This document shows, piece after piece, positions 1 to 6,879 of a stretch of 25,839 nt of DNA; position 1 is the stretch's first letter, and every line of letters begins with the position of its first letter. The stretch covers positions 1-25,839 of IMG/VR virus record IMGVR_UViG_3300011997_000014; one strand, 5' to 3'. The notes under the pieces are model-generated. The model saw only the letters and a program-made list of their open reading frames with translations, searched no databases and was not told the origin of the DNA. The position numbers were made by a program, and so were the translations under genes. This stretch comes from a virus.

Positions 1-936
1 GTGTATTTGGATCAGTTTGCAATCAGCAATTTAGTGTTTTCTAATGAAGAGATTTGGAAAGATTTAAAATTGCTTTTGGAGCAAGGAGTTAAAGAAGGAA
101 AATTACGATGTCCGATTCCTTATGATCATTTTTTAGAAACACCTCAGGCTGAACCTGAAAAGGCAAAAAAAATTGACGACTATTTTTCAAGTATTTCAAA
201 CGGGTTAGTTTTTAAATCAACTTTTCACATAACTTCTCAGCTTATAATTTCAATGCTTAGAAAGAATAACTTAACTGTTAATACATTCATCGGTAAATTA
301 AAAAAAGAAAAAATACTATCTGAAAAAAGAGAATTTGACTTTTTTTATGACCGGAAGCAAGAATTTGATCAAATGATTGCAGAAGGTGCGAATGTTTCAA
401 ATAGTTTTAGAAATATTACCCATAATCAGAAGATTGAAAAGAAGACTAAAAAAACAATGTACGATGCAATCTACCACATTTCCACACAGGAATTTGTAGC
501 AAGATTGAAGGACCTGATAAAAGATGGCAACATTGTTATTCGGGGTGATAGTTTTTCCTTTATGGATATTCCGAATTGGATTGATCAGACAATTTTCAGA
601 TTGATCAATATTCACAGAATGGATGTTAAGGAAACAAAGAAACTATTATCAATTATTCAGGAATATGGATTTAGTAAGATTGCTCCTCTTGATATTCGCT
701 TTTCACTCTACGCCATTATGTCAATAGAAAGTAAAAAAGAAAATGCTGGAGATCACATTGACATTGAACGAATTGCTGCAGGTTTGCTTATATCTGATTA
801 TTTTTTAATTGACAGGCAAAGGAAGTCTGAAATCATTGAATTAGTCCTTGATAAAAAATATCAAACAAAAGTGTATTCTGGTTGCAAGTTAGATATATTA
901 AGTTTAATCAATGAATTGAAAATGATATTAAATTGA
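1..936 (+). CDS. Hypothetical protein, probably 5'-truncated, possibly PIN-like
   Basis: The frame is open from the first base (GTG) to a TGA at 934-936, giving 311 residues. The real start may lie upstream of the window, because the protein opens directly with a strand-like YLDQFAISNL. An Asp at the end of a first beta strand is what PIN-like nucleases show, and there is an acidic stretch near the C-terminus (IDIERIAAGLLISDYFLIDR, about residues 255-274). I see no complete PIN active site, so the nuclease idea is only an inference. The protein is Lys/Ile-rich, with no signal peptide or membrane segment. It sits just before a restriction-modification remnant, so it may belong to an accessory or defence region outside the phage operons. 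Function unknown. Confidence 0.6.
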   Translation: MYLDQFAISNLVFSNEEIWKDLKLLLEQGVKEGKLRCPIPYDHFLETPQAEPEKAKKIDDYFSSISNGLVFKSTFHITSQLIISMLRKNNLTVNTFIGKLKKEKILSEKREFDFFYDRKQEFDQMIAEGANVSNSFRNITHNQKIEKKTKKTMYDAIYHISTQEFVARLKDLIKDGNIVIRGDSFSFMDIPNWIDQTIFRLINIHRMDVKETKKLLSIIQEYGFSKIAPLDIRFSLYAIMSIESKKENAGDHIDIERIAAGLLISDYFLIDRQRKSEIIELVLDKKYQTKVYSGCKLDILSLINELKMILN

Positions 937-994
937 AACTACCAAATGAAGAAATGAAATCCATGGAAAATGGAATTAAAGATTTTCGGTAAAA

Positions 995-1017
995 GGTAGA
1001 GATTGCAAATCTCTACC
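995..1017. repeat. Perfect palindrome, REP-like
   Basis: A 10-bp perfect inverted repeat (GGTAGAGATT / AATCTCTACC) surrounds a 3-nt centre (GCA). It lies directly upstream of the broken methyltransferase fragment and contains an in-frame stop for that fragment (TAG at 997). Short perfect palindromes of this type often occur as dispersed REP-like elements. Only one copy is present here, so the REP label is a guess. Confidence 0.45.
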
Positions 1018-1173
1018 AAATATGTCAAGGCACACAATGAATTGGATAAAGCTGTTGACCTGGCATACAGACCACAGGCTTTTATCAATGAAGCCAAGCG
1101 GATTGAATTCATTTTCGAATTGTACGATAAATACACAGCCGGACTGTTTGCAAAGGATAAAAAGAAAAAATAA
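1018..1173 (+). pseudogene. C-terminal remnant of a DNA methyltransferase / type IIL (MmeI-like) enzyme
   Basis: The frame from 1018 to the TAA at 1171-1173 encodes KYVKAHNELDKAV, then RPQAFINEAKRIEFIFELY, ending in a Lys run. This resembles the extreme C-terminus of large MmeI-type and related N6-adenine methyltransferases, which typically read AH..LD.AVD..YR...F.....R.EFLF.LY. About 52 codons remain. The frame is closed upstream by a stop at 997 and has no start codon of its own, so it is a fragment. A perfect palindrome lies immediately upstream and a strong hairpin overlaps its stop codon. It suggests that a restriction-modification gene was largely lost, perhaps when the neighbouring DNA was inserted. 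The family call rests on motif memory only. Confidence 0.5.
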
Positions 1174-1217
1174 TATATAACACTAAATTGGCTTCTGCCT
1201 CTTTGGTGTTATATATT
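1172..1217. repeat. Long hairpin at the end of the methyltransferase remnant
   Basis: The arms AATATATAACAC (1172-1183) and GTGTTATATATT (1206-1217) are perfectly complementary. Pairing continues inward with TAAA/TTTG and then GGC-ttct-GCC. The 5' arm overlaps the TAA stop of the remnant. There is no U-tract after the stem, so it is not a canonical intrinsic terminator. It could be a bidirectional transcription barrier or a mobile-element end. Confidence 0.5.
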
Positions 1218-1262
1218 CGAAACTTTCGACTCTAATTAAACCACTCGAATGCATAATTTAAA

Positions 1263-1526
1263 ATGAAGAAGATGAGAAATGATAAAATAATTGATCCTGA
1301 GAATATTGATGATATTCTAGTTGCTCGAATTGAGAACTGGATATACCAAACAAAATGTCGTAAGTGTGGAATGATACATGATTGGTATTTTGCTTCGAGA
1401 AGTACTGTCGAATGGGATGTTTTTTCTTTTGCGATGAACGATTATATCAAAGAACCGAGACAGTTTTATTGTAGCTGTTGCGTCCGAAAAACTGTACAAG
1501 AAATTATCTCCTATAACGAACCTTAG
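1263..1526 (+). CDS. Small zinc-ribbon-like protein
   Basis: The 87-residue protein has a CxxC pair (C32, C35) and a CSCC cluster (C70, C72, C73). This spacing suits one zinc-ribbon-type metal site. Between the cysteine pairs is an aromatic-rich, strand-like stretch (DWYFASRSTVEWDVFSFAMNDY). There is no signal peptide or membrane segment. The ATG at 1263 follows an A-rich leader, usual for this group of bacteria. The gene stands alone: a hairpin lies upstream (1172-1217) and an intrinsic terminator downstream (1555-1578). It could be a small DNA- or protein-binding accessory factor. I do not recognise the family. Confidence 0.6.
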   Translation: MKKMRNDKIIDPENIDDILVARIENWIYQTKCRKCGMIHDWYFASRSTVEWDVFSFAMNDYIKEPRQFYCSCCVRKTVQEIISYNEP

Positions 1527-1554
1527 AATTCATTATTCATATATCACAACTTCC

Positions 1555-1578
1555 AAAGCGGCTCCCGCCTCTTTTTTT
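1555..1578 (+). terminator. Intrinsic terminator after the zinc-ribbon gene
   Basis: The stem is AAAG plus GGC, loop TCCC, GCC plus CTTT, with one mismatch, followed by a run of seven T. It ends transcription of the gene at 1263-1526 and separates it from the following structured RNA leader. Confidence 0.7.
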
Positions 1579-1640
1579 ATTTCCTTTTTTGCGGAGTGGG
1601 TATCTCTCTCACTCAATTTTGCCCCGAATTTATTGATCAC

Positions 1641-1807
1641 ATCCCGGAAAAGTCAAGGGTAATACAAGCGGCCTTCGTTTGGTGCCTGGACAGTATAGCG
1701 TGCCGAAGGCCGCCCTTGACTAGAATCCGGTCTGCTCAATGTGCAATTGGCTCAAAATTAATTGGAGAGCCAGCCTACAAAAATCCACAGGGCAGTGGTG
1801 ACAAACA
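1641..1807 (+). ncRNA. Structured 5' leader RNA, copy A (upstream of the RadC-like gene)
   Basis: P1 pairs CCGGA (1644-1648) with TCCGG (1726-1730) and AGTCAAGGG (1651-1659) with CCCTTGACT (1713-1721), leaving a small asymmetric internal loop. A variable hairpin fills the centre, with a 9-bp stem 1669-1677/1704-1712. Next come a conserved TCTGCTCAAT (1731-1740), a GAGC-containing hairpin loop (about 1764-1775), a 9-nt linker, and hairpin CCAC-AGGGCA-GTGG (1785-1798). Exactly 9 nt separate this last stem from the ATG at 1808. The same architecture recurs at 2438-2686 and 23831-24025, and in reduced form at 24677-24725. TGCTC (1733-1737) can pair with the loop bases GGGCA (1790-1794) as a pseudoknot. 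No known riboswitch or ribozyme signature was recognised. Confidence 0.8.
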
Positions 1808-2281
1808 ATGCAAACAAATTTATTTACTCCCATGCCAATGTACAATTCAACTTTGGCAGAAATTGAGATCAGTTACAAACCAAAGTACAAAGCATCAGAA
1901 CTACAAAAGGTGGTTACTTCCGCTGATGCATACTGTTGTTTAAAGGATGTTTTTCCAAGCTTGGATTACAGGGAATACTTTTACATACTTTGTCTAAATC
2001 GAAATAACAAGGTATTGGGATACTGCCAGATTTCAGCGGGTGGACTCACTGGCACAATGGCTGATGTACGAATGATTATGCAAACAGCTTTGAAATCAAA
2101 TAGCTGCTCAATTATTTTAAGTCACTGTCATCCGAGCGGAAACCTGGAACCCAGTGAAGCCGATAAAGATTTAACCAAGAAGATTCAGGAAGCTGGCAAG
2201 GTTCTCGACATTGCGGTTTTGGACCATCTGATTATTACTTCTGAATCATACTACTCTTTTACAGATGAAGGTAAAATGTAA
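1808..2281 (+). CDS. RadC-family JAB/JAMM-domain protein
   Basis: The 157-residue protein carries a complete JAMM metal-binding signature: E56 in DYREYF, H106 and H108 in SHCHPSGN, and S116/D119 in PSEAD. LDHLIIT follows, as in RadC C-terminal domains. It lacks the N-terminal helix-hairpin-helix part of chromosomal RadC, so it is the short form common on mobile elements. The family was once called a DNA repair protein, but its biochemical role remains unclear; zinc-dependent hydrolase chemistry is inferred from the motif. The ATG at 1808 is supported by the leader RNA, which ends 9 nt before it as in the other copies. An intrinsic terminator follows directly, so the gene forms a one-gene cassette (leader, gene, terminator). 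Confidence 0.85.
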   Translation: MQTNLFTPMPMYNSTLAEIEISYKPKYKASELQKVVTSADAYCCLKDVFPSLDYREYFYILCLNRNNKVLGYCQISAGGLTGTMADVRMIMQTALKSNSCSIILSHCHPSGNLEPSEADKDLTKKIQEAGKVLDIAVLDHLIITSESYYSFTDEGKM

Positions 2282-2282
2282 G

Positions 2283-2305
2283 AAGATGGCTTCGGCCATT
2301 TTTTT
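2283..2305 (+). terminator. Intrinsic terminator after the RadC-like gene
   Basis: ATGGC-TTCG-GCCAT is a stem closed by a stable UUCG-type loop and followed by seven T. The tail continues GTTCGCT (2306-2312). The same string, ATTTTTTTGTTCGCT, follows the terminator at 3069-3091. Confidence 0.9.
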
Positions 2306-2437
2306 GTTCGCTTATGAGGGATCCATAAATTTTATATTAATACCTTCTCTTCTTTTTCATTATTTTGATGATGTTCAGCCTACTACATAGAAATTCTTGT
2401 TACACTCAAATTAGTGGATAAAGTTATTGATCGCCAT

Positions 2438-2686
2438 CCGGAAAAGTCAAGGCTTTGGGTTTCGCCTATTCTGATCTACAAAAACAACACTTCGTGCTAG
2501 TTCAGCTTTTTGCCTGGTCGTACCGATCTTGTTTCGGGACCTGTCAGCACACATACGTACTCAAAGCAAAAACCAGACATTCGGCCTTGACAAGAATCCG
2601 GTTGGCTCAATGTTGATTATCCATAATTTAATTTTAACAGGCGAGCCAGAAGCCAAAATAAGACCTCAGGGCAGAGGCAAAATGTT
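2438..2686 (+). ncRNA. Structured 5' leader RNA, copy B (upstream of the coiled-coil gene)
   Basis: P1 pairs CCGGA (2438-2442) with TCCGG (2597-2601) and GTCAAGGC (2446-2453) with GCCTTGAC (2584-2591). The internal loop is AAA opposite AAGAA, as in copy C. The variable insertion between the arms is about 130 nt, the longest of the three. Downstream are GGCTC (2604-2608), hairpin GGC-GAGCCAGAA-GCC (2640-2654), a 9-nt A-rich linker, and hairpin CCTC-AGGGCA-GAGG (2664-2677). Then 9 nt lead to the ATG at 2687. TGGCTC (2603-2608) is perfectly complementary to GAGCCA (2643-2648) in the first hairpin loop. An out-of-frame ATG at 2682 lies in the 9-nt spacer. With the terminator at 2283, this leader accounts for the 405-nt gap between genes. 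Confidence 0.8.
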
Positions 2687-3061
2687 ATGGGTAAATCAAA
2701 TGTTGCAGAAAAAACAGCCACAATTGCTGAAGTAGTTGAAGTAGTAGAAGTTGCTCCAGTTTTGACCATTGTGAAAGACGAAGTCGAAGCACCGCGAAAG
2801 CTGACTCTGGATGAAAGGATTCAAAGAGTAGAAGACTTATCATTGCTGATCGACCGTTGGAAAACGTTGAATGATTCACGTCGTAAGTTGCAAACCTTCC
2901 AGATCGGAGCTGATTCTCTCAGTTCTGTGATCAGTTTGCGCGATTCAAATGGCAATGAGTTCAAAACTTCCAACTCAGCAGTGATAACCTCTGTTATCGA
3001 CGAAATGAAACGAACCCTGGATGTGAAAATCAAAGATGTTGAAGAGCAAATTAACCTTTAA
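2687..3061 (+). CDS. Hypothetical coiled-coil protein
   Basis: The 124-residue protein has a low-complexity N-terminus rich in Val/Glu (EVVEVVEVAPV, about residues 14-24). A predicted helical region follows (about 40-75), then a Ser-rich middle, and a final charged helix (VIDEMKRTLDVKIKDVEEQI, about 102-121) with heptad-like spacing. No enzymatic motif is visible. The start at 2687 is chosen because it keeps the 9-nt distance from the leader hairpin seen in the sister copies. The gene is flanked by leader RNA copy B and by a strong terminator, matching the organisation of the RadC-like gene before it. Function unknown; a structural or DNA-associated accessory role is possible. Confidence 0.7.
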   Translation: MGKSNVAEKTATIAEVVEVVEVAPVLTIVKDEVEAPRKLTLDERIQRVEDLSLLIDRWKTLNDSRRKLQTFQIGADSLSSVISLRDSNGNEFKTSNSAVITSVIDEMKRTLDVKIKDVEEQINL

Positions 3062-3068
3062 CGAAGAG

Positions 3069-3091
3069 TGGGGCTTACGCCCCATTTTTTT
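3069..3091 (+). terminator. Intrinsic terminator after the coiled-coil gene
   Basis: TGGGGC-TTAC-GCCCCA forms a 6-bp GC-rich stem followed by seven T and then GTTCGCT. That downstream string is identical to the one after the RadC-like gene. Confidence 0.92.
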
Positions 3092-3150
3092 GTTCGCTCA
3101 GGTTTGACATAGATTCTGAATTGGGAAATTAATAGTTAAAAGATTATTTA

Positions 3151-3283
3151 TACCTTTAACTTAAGTTTTGAAATGCTGTTAAGTTTGAGCCAACACCTCG
3201 CGGGCGATGGGGACAAGAACGTTGTCTAAAAGAGTATTTCAAAATTAACCCGCATAGCTCTGCAGAAATGCAGGGCTTTTTTT
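3151..3283 (+). ncRNA. Candidate small RNA with its own terminator
   Basis: A 9-bp perfect closing helix joins TTTTGAAAT (3166-3174) to ATTTCAAAA (3236-3244). Inside are a GC-rich imperfect hairpin (about 3196-3210) and hairpin GACAA-GAACG-TTGTC (3212-3226). An intrinsic terminator follows at 3256-3283. TACCTTTA at 3151-3158 resembles a -7 box, but no good -33 element was found. No convincing ORF occupies the stretch. It lies after one terminator and before the late promoter at 3326, so it would be an independent transcript. It resembles the leader RNAs weakly (GAGCCA followed by CCTC and GGGC), which may be chance. Confidence 0.45.
3256..3283 (+). terminator. Intrinsic terminator of the candidate small RNA
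   Basis: AGCTCTGCA pairs with TGCAGGGCT (one G-U pair) across a GAAA tetraloop, followed by seven T (3277-3283). No protein-coding gene ends just upstream, which supports a non-coding transcript ending here. Confidence 0.88.
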
Positions 3284-3325
3284 ATTGAATGACCTATTGC
3301 CTGAGCTTATCAAACCAGTCGAAAC

Positions 3326-3361
3326 TGTCCTTTCTCCCCATAATCCTGCAACTTACATTTG
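3326..3361 (+). promoter_or_regulatory. Late promoter 1 (portal operon)
   Basis: TGTCCTTTC (3326-3334), a 19-nt spacer, and TACATTTG (3354-3361), a perfect Bacteroidota -7 box. It is one of six copies in this window with identical spacing. The predicted transcript starts near 3368, about 28 nt before the ATG at 3396. Confidence 0.85.
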
Positions 3362-3395
3362 ATTCATCAATCATCATTAATCAATCAAAAATCAA

Positions 3396-3686
3396 ATGGT
3401 TCAACCAAAAGTACAATCAATACGCCGAAACCTGGTCCTCAAAGAACTGGAAATTAGGGAAACTCCGCAAGGGAAACAAATCGTCTTCTCCATCAAGTTT
3501 GTAAAGAAGGATGGAGAGCTGGTTTTTATTCCACGTGCAGTGGCTACCGGACTAAAAATGAACATGAAAGAAAACCGGATGCGCGGAGTTCTTCCTGTGG
3601 ATGAAAACGGAAACGCCTGCGGTCATGTCACTCCTGTTAGTATTGATTCATTGATCGAGTATAATGGTATAAAGGTGAAAATGTAA
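3396..3686 (+). CDS. Small hypothetical protein, first gene of the portal operon
   Basis: The 96-residue protein is basic at its N-terminus (VQPKVQSIRRNLVLKELEIRETPQGKQ) and otherwise strand-rich, suggesting a small beta fold. No motif was recognised. It starts about 28 nt after the predicted start of late promoter 1, behind an AATCAATCAAAAAT-type leader similar to the one before the gene at 6880. Its TAA (3684-3686) is followed by one base and then the portal ATG, so the two are tightly coupled. A role in head or packaging assembly is inferred only from position. Confidence 0.75.
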   Translation: MVQPKVQSIRRNLVLKELEIRETPQGKQIVFSIKFVKKDGELVFIPRAVATGLKMNMKENRMRGVLPVDENGNACGHVTPVSIDSLIEYNGIKVKM

Positions 3687-3687
3687 G

Positions 3688-5049
3688 ATGGCAGATATTA
3701 TTTTTAATGCTCAAGGTGTGCCTCTTCTTGCTTCCGGACGAAGCTATCTGGGTGCCACAACCGGGGTTCCGGCTGCTAGGCCGAACTCAGCGAATCCAAA
3801 ACCTTCTAAGATCGATTTGGATCGAACAACAATCGGCAATTACGAAATTGCCAGCTGGGGATCAAACAACGATTGGCCGTCAAAAGCGGAAGAGATCATC
3901 AACAAGGTAGGAACGCTGAACACTGGCTTGCGCTTTACCCGCAATTTTACCTTGGGCCAAGGTATTTATCCCTGTATTGTTACCGGCTATGATGATAAAG
4001 GCAATGAAATTCTGAAGGCTCCCAAAGATCCGTTACTAACCTTGTTTGCCAACAGTCGTGTTATGCGACGGTATATGGAAAAAGCAATCCGTGATTACCT
4101 GAAGCTCGGGGTTGCTTTCGTGGAGTTCCTGTTCAATGCTGATGGAAGCCAGATTGTTGGGGTAAATGCCATTAATTCAAAATACTGCCGGTTGACCGTT
4201 GCAAATAAAGATGGAGTGGTTGAGAATTGCATCGTGTCCGGAAGGTTTCCTGATACTCCAGGCGAAGGCGAATACACGGTTTATGATGTTCTGGATGAAT
4301 ATGATCCTTATGCTGACCTGGAACGTCGCCGTTGGGCTGGTAAAACAAACGGAAAATCGCTGGTGATGTGTATCCGCGATTCCTGGAGCAATAACGAATA
4401 CTATTCTGCGCCTCTTTGGTTTGCTGCCTATCTGGCCGGATGGATCGATATTGCCAGTATGGTTCCTGCATTCCTGAAAAAAGCCTATACCAATCAAATA
4501 ACCTGGAAATGGCATATCCAAATCCCTTATGCATTCTGGGATCGTCAGTTCCCTGCCAATGAGTTTGCAACCATCGACCTGCGAAAGAAAGCCATTGAGG
4601 ATTATATGGATGATGTGGAAACCAATCTTTGCGGGGTGGATAACGCTGATAAGCCAATCTTTACTTTCTTCGAGATTAATCCAATGAATGGCAAGGCAGA
4701 GGAGAAATGGATTATCGAACCGCTAAACAACAAGCTCAACAGCGAACAGAACCTGGTTACTTCAGCTGCAGCAAACTCTGAAATCATGTTTGCAATCATG
4801 GTTAATCCAAATGTGATGGGAGCGGGGATGCCAGGTGGTGCTTATGCCGGAAACTCAGGAGGGAGCAATATTAGGGAAGCTTACTTGATCAACGTAGCTA
4901 ATGCCTGGCTTGACCGACAAACCATGCTTGATCCTATCGAAATTGTACACCGATACAATGGTGGCGATGAAAATATAGAATGGCGATTTAGAAATACCGT
5001 TCTAACGACCCTCGATTCTGGTGCCGGAACAACTAAAACCTTATCGTAA
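3688..5049 (+). CDS. Phage portal protein
   Basis: The 453-residue protein has the layout of a tailed-phage portal of Bacteroidota phages. An N-terminal part with WGSNNDWPSKAEEII and GTLNTGLRFTRNFTLGQGI (about 54-94) is followed by a mixed alpha/beta body. A C-terminal section has NSEIMFAIMVNPNVMGAG and GGSNIREAYLINVANAWLDR, typical of the helical stem and crown. The portal forms the dodecameric ring at one capsid vertex, through which DNA is packaged and ejected. Terminase and major capsid genes, usually next to a portal, are not seen nearby. The ORF's last base is the first base of the next gene's ATG. The identification comes from overall sequence character and context, without a search. 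Confidence 0.75.
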   Translation: MADIIFNAQGVPLLASGRSYLGATTGVPAARPNSANPKPSKIDLDRTTIGNYEIASWGSNNDWPSKAEEIINKVGTLNTGLRFTRNFTLGQGIYPCIVTGYDDKGNEILKAPKDPLLTLFANSRVMRRYMEKAIRDYLKLGVAFVEFLFNADGSQIVGVNAINSKYCRLTVANKDGVVENCIVSGRFPDTPGEGEYTVYDVLDEYDPYADLERRRWAGKTNGKSLVMCIRDSWSNNEYYSAPLWFAAYLAGWIDIASMVPAFLKKAYTNQITWKWHIQIPYAFWDRQFPANEFATIDLRKKAIEDYMDDVETNLCGVDNADKPIFTFFEINPMNGKAEEKWIIEPLNNKLNSEQNLVTSAAANSEIMFAIMVNPNVMGAGMPGGAYAGNSGGSNIREAYLINVANAWLDRQTMLDPIEIVHRYNGGDENIEWRFRNTVLTTLDSGAGTTKTLS

Positions 5050-6056
5050 TGCTATTCAAAACCATCGAAGAAATCAAACAATTCCTGGCAGTTGGTGCAG
5101 GGACCGACTTTAACAGGTTAAAACCCCATATCCAGAATGCAGAAACTGCTTACTTGAGACCAATGCTTGGTATAGGATTATTCAAGGAATTACAGGATTT
5201 CTATGATAGTCCGTCAGAAACTCCAATGATAGGACAAAATATACTATTCGGCGAGCTTTTGTCACTGGTACAACGGACACTGATTCACCTGACCTATTGG
5301 TCCGGGTTCCAGGTTCTGAACGCCACTATCTCCGATGGTGGTTTCAAACGAACCGAAACCGAAAAGGTCAAGAGCCTATTCAAGTACCAGGAAGTTGAAT
5401 TGAAAGAGTATTTTAAAACAACCGGCTTCAATGGATTGGATGAAATCCTTTTTTACCTTGAGATGGAAATCAAGAAGTCTGAAGCAGAATCAGTCAATTT
5501 CAAATCATTTGTAGATTCAGATGCCTGGACAATCCTGAAATCATCATTCATTCCTGATACCAATACTTTCAACAGCAATATTTTCATTAATCACAGCCGC
5601 CTTACTTTCCTTCGGCTAAAATCTCCCATGCAGTTGGTGGAAGATTTGGACATCAAACCGATACTTGGAGAAACTATTTTTAAGGAAATAAAAACAGAAT
5701 TGGCAAAGATTGATCCGGCAGCAAAAGTGACAGTAATCCTTCCCTATATTCAAAAAGCGATAGCCTATCTGGCGACGGCGCTTTTAATGGAAGAAAGCGG
5801 AGCGGATCTTACGGAGAAAGGCTTATACTTCGAAAGTACTGACGCCTATAATGACCTAACAACAAACAAACAGCCTGCAGAAAGTGATCGGATTAACTTT
5901 CTGGCAAAACGCAACAAAGGGATTGGGCAAAATTATCTGGAGCAGCTAAAAAGTTACCTTAATGCCAATGCCACAGACTGGCCAACTTACTGCGGACAAA
6001 CAGGTAATTTACTGCGACGGACCAATACTGACAAAAAATCTTTCTGGGCATGTTAA
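5049..6056 (+). CDS. DUF6712-like phage protein, putative head-tail connector
   Basis: The 335-residue, mostly helical protein begins with a head-tail-adaptor-like pattern (FKTIEEIKQFLAVGAGTDFNRLKPHIQNAETAYLRP). A second, related-looking half starts around residue 150 (FVDSDAWTILKSSFI, later LRLKSPMQLVEDLDIKPILGETIFKEIKTEL). This suggests an internal duplication. It resembles the DUF6712 family of Bacteroidota phages as I remember it. The start codon overlaps the portal stop (TAATG), indicating translational coupling. The position directly after the portal fits a connector bridging portal and tail. The C-terminal 20 residues are basic and low in complexity. Confidence 0.6.
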   Translation: MLFKTIEEIKQFLAVGAGTDFNRLKPHIQNAETAYLRPMLGIGLFKELQDFYDSPSETPMIGQNILFGELLSLVQRTLIHLTYWSGFQVLNATISDGGFKRTETEKVKSLFKYQEVELKEYFKTTGFNGLDEILFYLEMEIKKSEAESVNFKSFVDSDAWTILKSSFIPDTNTFNSNIFINHSRLTFLRLKSPMQLVEDLDIKPILGETIFKEIKTELAKIDPAAKVTVILPYIQKAIAYLATALLMEESGADLTEKGLYFESTDAYNDLTTNKQPAESDRINFLAKRNKGIGQNYLEQLKSYLNANATDWPTYCGQTGNLLRRTNTDKKSFWAC

Positions 6057-6853
6057 AGATCGAAGTAAAATATCGTCCTATTGGTTGGCTGTCATTCACT
6101 CGAAAGGTTGACAGTAACTTACCTCAGAATTGGGCTGATGTGACTCAAAAGCAACTTATCGCCATTACGCGACTTTACAAGTCGGCAATCTCTGACATTA
6201 ATTTTCTGGAAGCATTAACAGGACTAAAAAAAGGGATCCTAAATAAATTATCGGATTATGAACGCTACAAACTCATGGAAATCTTTGAGTTTGTTGGTGA
6301 TCTGAAACCTTTTCATGAATTTATAATCAGGAAGATTTCTATCTATAGAAAAGGGATGATTCTGTATGCTCCGGAGGGCAAACTCAAAGGTATCACCTTC
6401 GGCCAGTTTATCTTTGCGGATACTTATTTTGCCAATTATCAGCATTCAGGCGATGAAACGGATATGAATAAATTCATCGCTTCGCTGTATTTGAGAAAAG
6501 ATGAACTCTTTGATGAAAAACGTATTCAAAACCGACATCCACAGATTGGGAAAATTGATAAGAATATTCGTGAGGCTATTGTTCTGAATTACCAGTTAAT
6601 GCATGAGTGGCTTGCACTGGCTTATCCTCTGATTTTTCACACGGTATCAGAATTGACAACCATTCCATCCGTTACGGATGGAAATATTGTCTTGCCAGAA
6701 ATCCAAAGAGACCCTAACATCTGGATCAAAGTCTTTCAGAATTTCGTGGGTGATGATATCATTCATGATGAAGTTTGGGCTGCAAAGCCGGTCAATACAA
6801 TCTTTGCTTACATGACCCGAAAATACAAGGAAAACGCAAGGTCCCATAAATAG
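6050..6853 (+). CDS. Hypothetical phage structural or assembly protein
   Basis: The 267-residue protein is predominantly helical and rich in aromatic and charged residues, with no signal peptide or clear membrane segment. It overlaps the preceding gene by 7 nt, so it is co-translated with the connector-like protein. Segments such as WADVTQKQLIAITRLYKS and IREAIVLNYQLMHEWLALAYP look like helix bundles. The position between connector and tail genes is compatible with a head completion, tail assembly or chaperone role, but no motif supports a particular one. Confidence 0.65.
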   Translation: MLKIEVKYRPIGWLSFTRKVDSNLPQNWADVTQKQLIAITRLYKSAISDINFLEALTGLKKGILNKLSDYERYKLMEIFEFVGDLKPFHEFIIRKISIYRKGMILYAPEGKLKGITFGQFIFADTYFANYQHSGDETDMNKFIASLYLRKDELFDEKRIQNRHPQIGKIDKNIREAIVLNYQLMHEWLALAYPLIFHTVSELTTIPSVTDGNIVLPEIQRDPNIWIKVFQNFVGDDIIHDEVWAAKPVNTIFAYMTRKYKENARSHK

Positions 6854-6879
6854 TAAAAACCCATTGATCAATCAAAAAT

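Noticed and set aside
1641-1807. Leader RNA as a hammerhead, HDV-like, twister or pistol ribozyme
   Set aside because: The hammerhead core (CTGATGA, GAAA) is absent and the order of helices does not match the HDV, twister or pistol layouts I know. An unlisted ribozyme remains possible.
1596-1943. Open frame of 115 codons over leader RNA copy A
   Set aside because: It spans the structured leader and then runs out of frame through the RadC-like gene; its Cys/Arg-rich product has no protein character.
2529-2735. Open frame of 68 codons over leader RNA copy B
   Set aside because: It covers the variable part and hairpins of the leader and overlaps the start of the coiled-coil gene in another frame.
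3289-3504. Open frame of 71 codons over late promoter 1
   Set aside because: It contains the promoter and overlaps the gene at 3396, which has the better start and coupling to the portal gene.
4172-4657. Long minus-strand frames inside the portal gene
   Set aside because: Antisense shadows of a well-supported gene, with unlikely composition.
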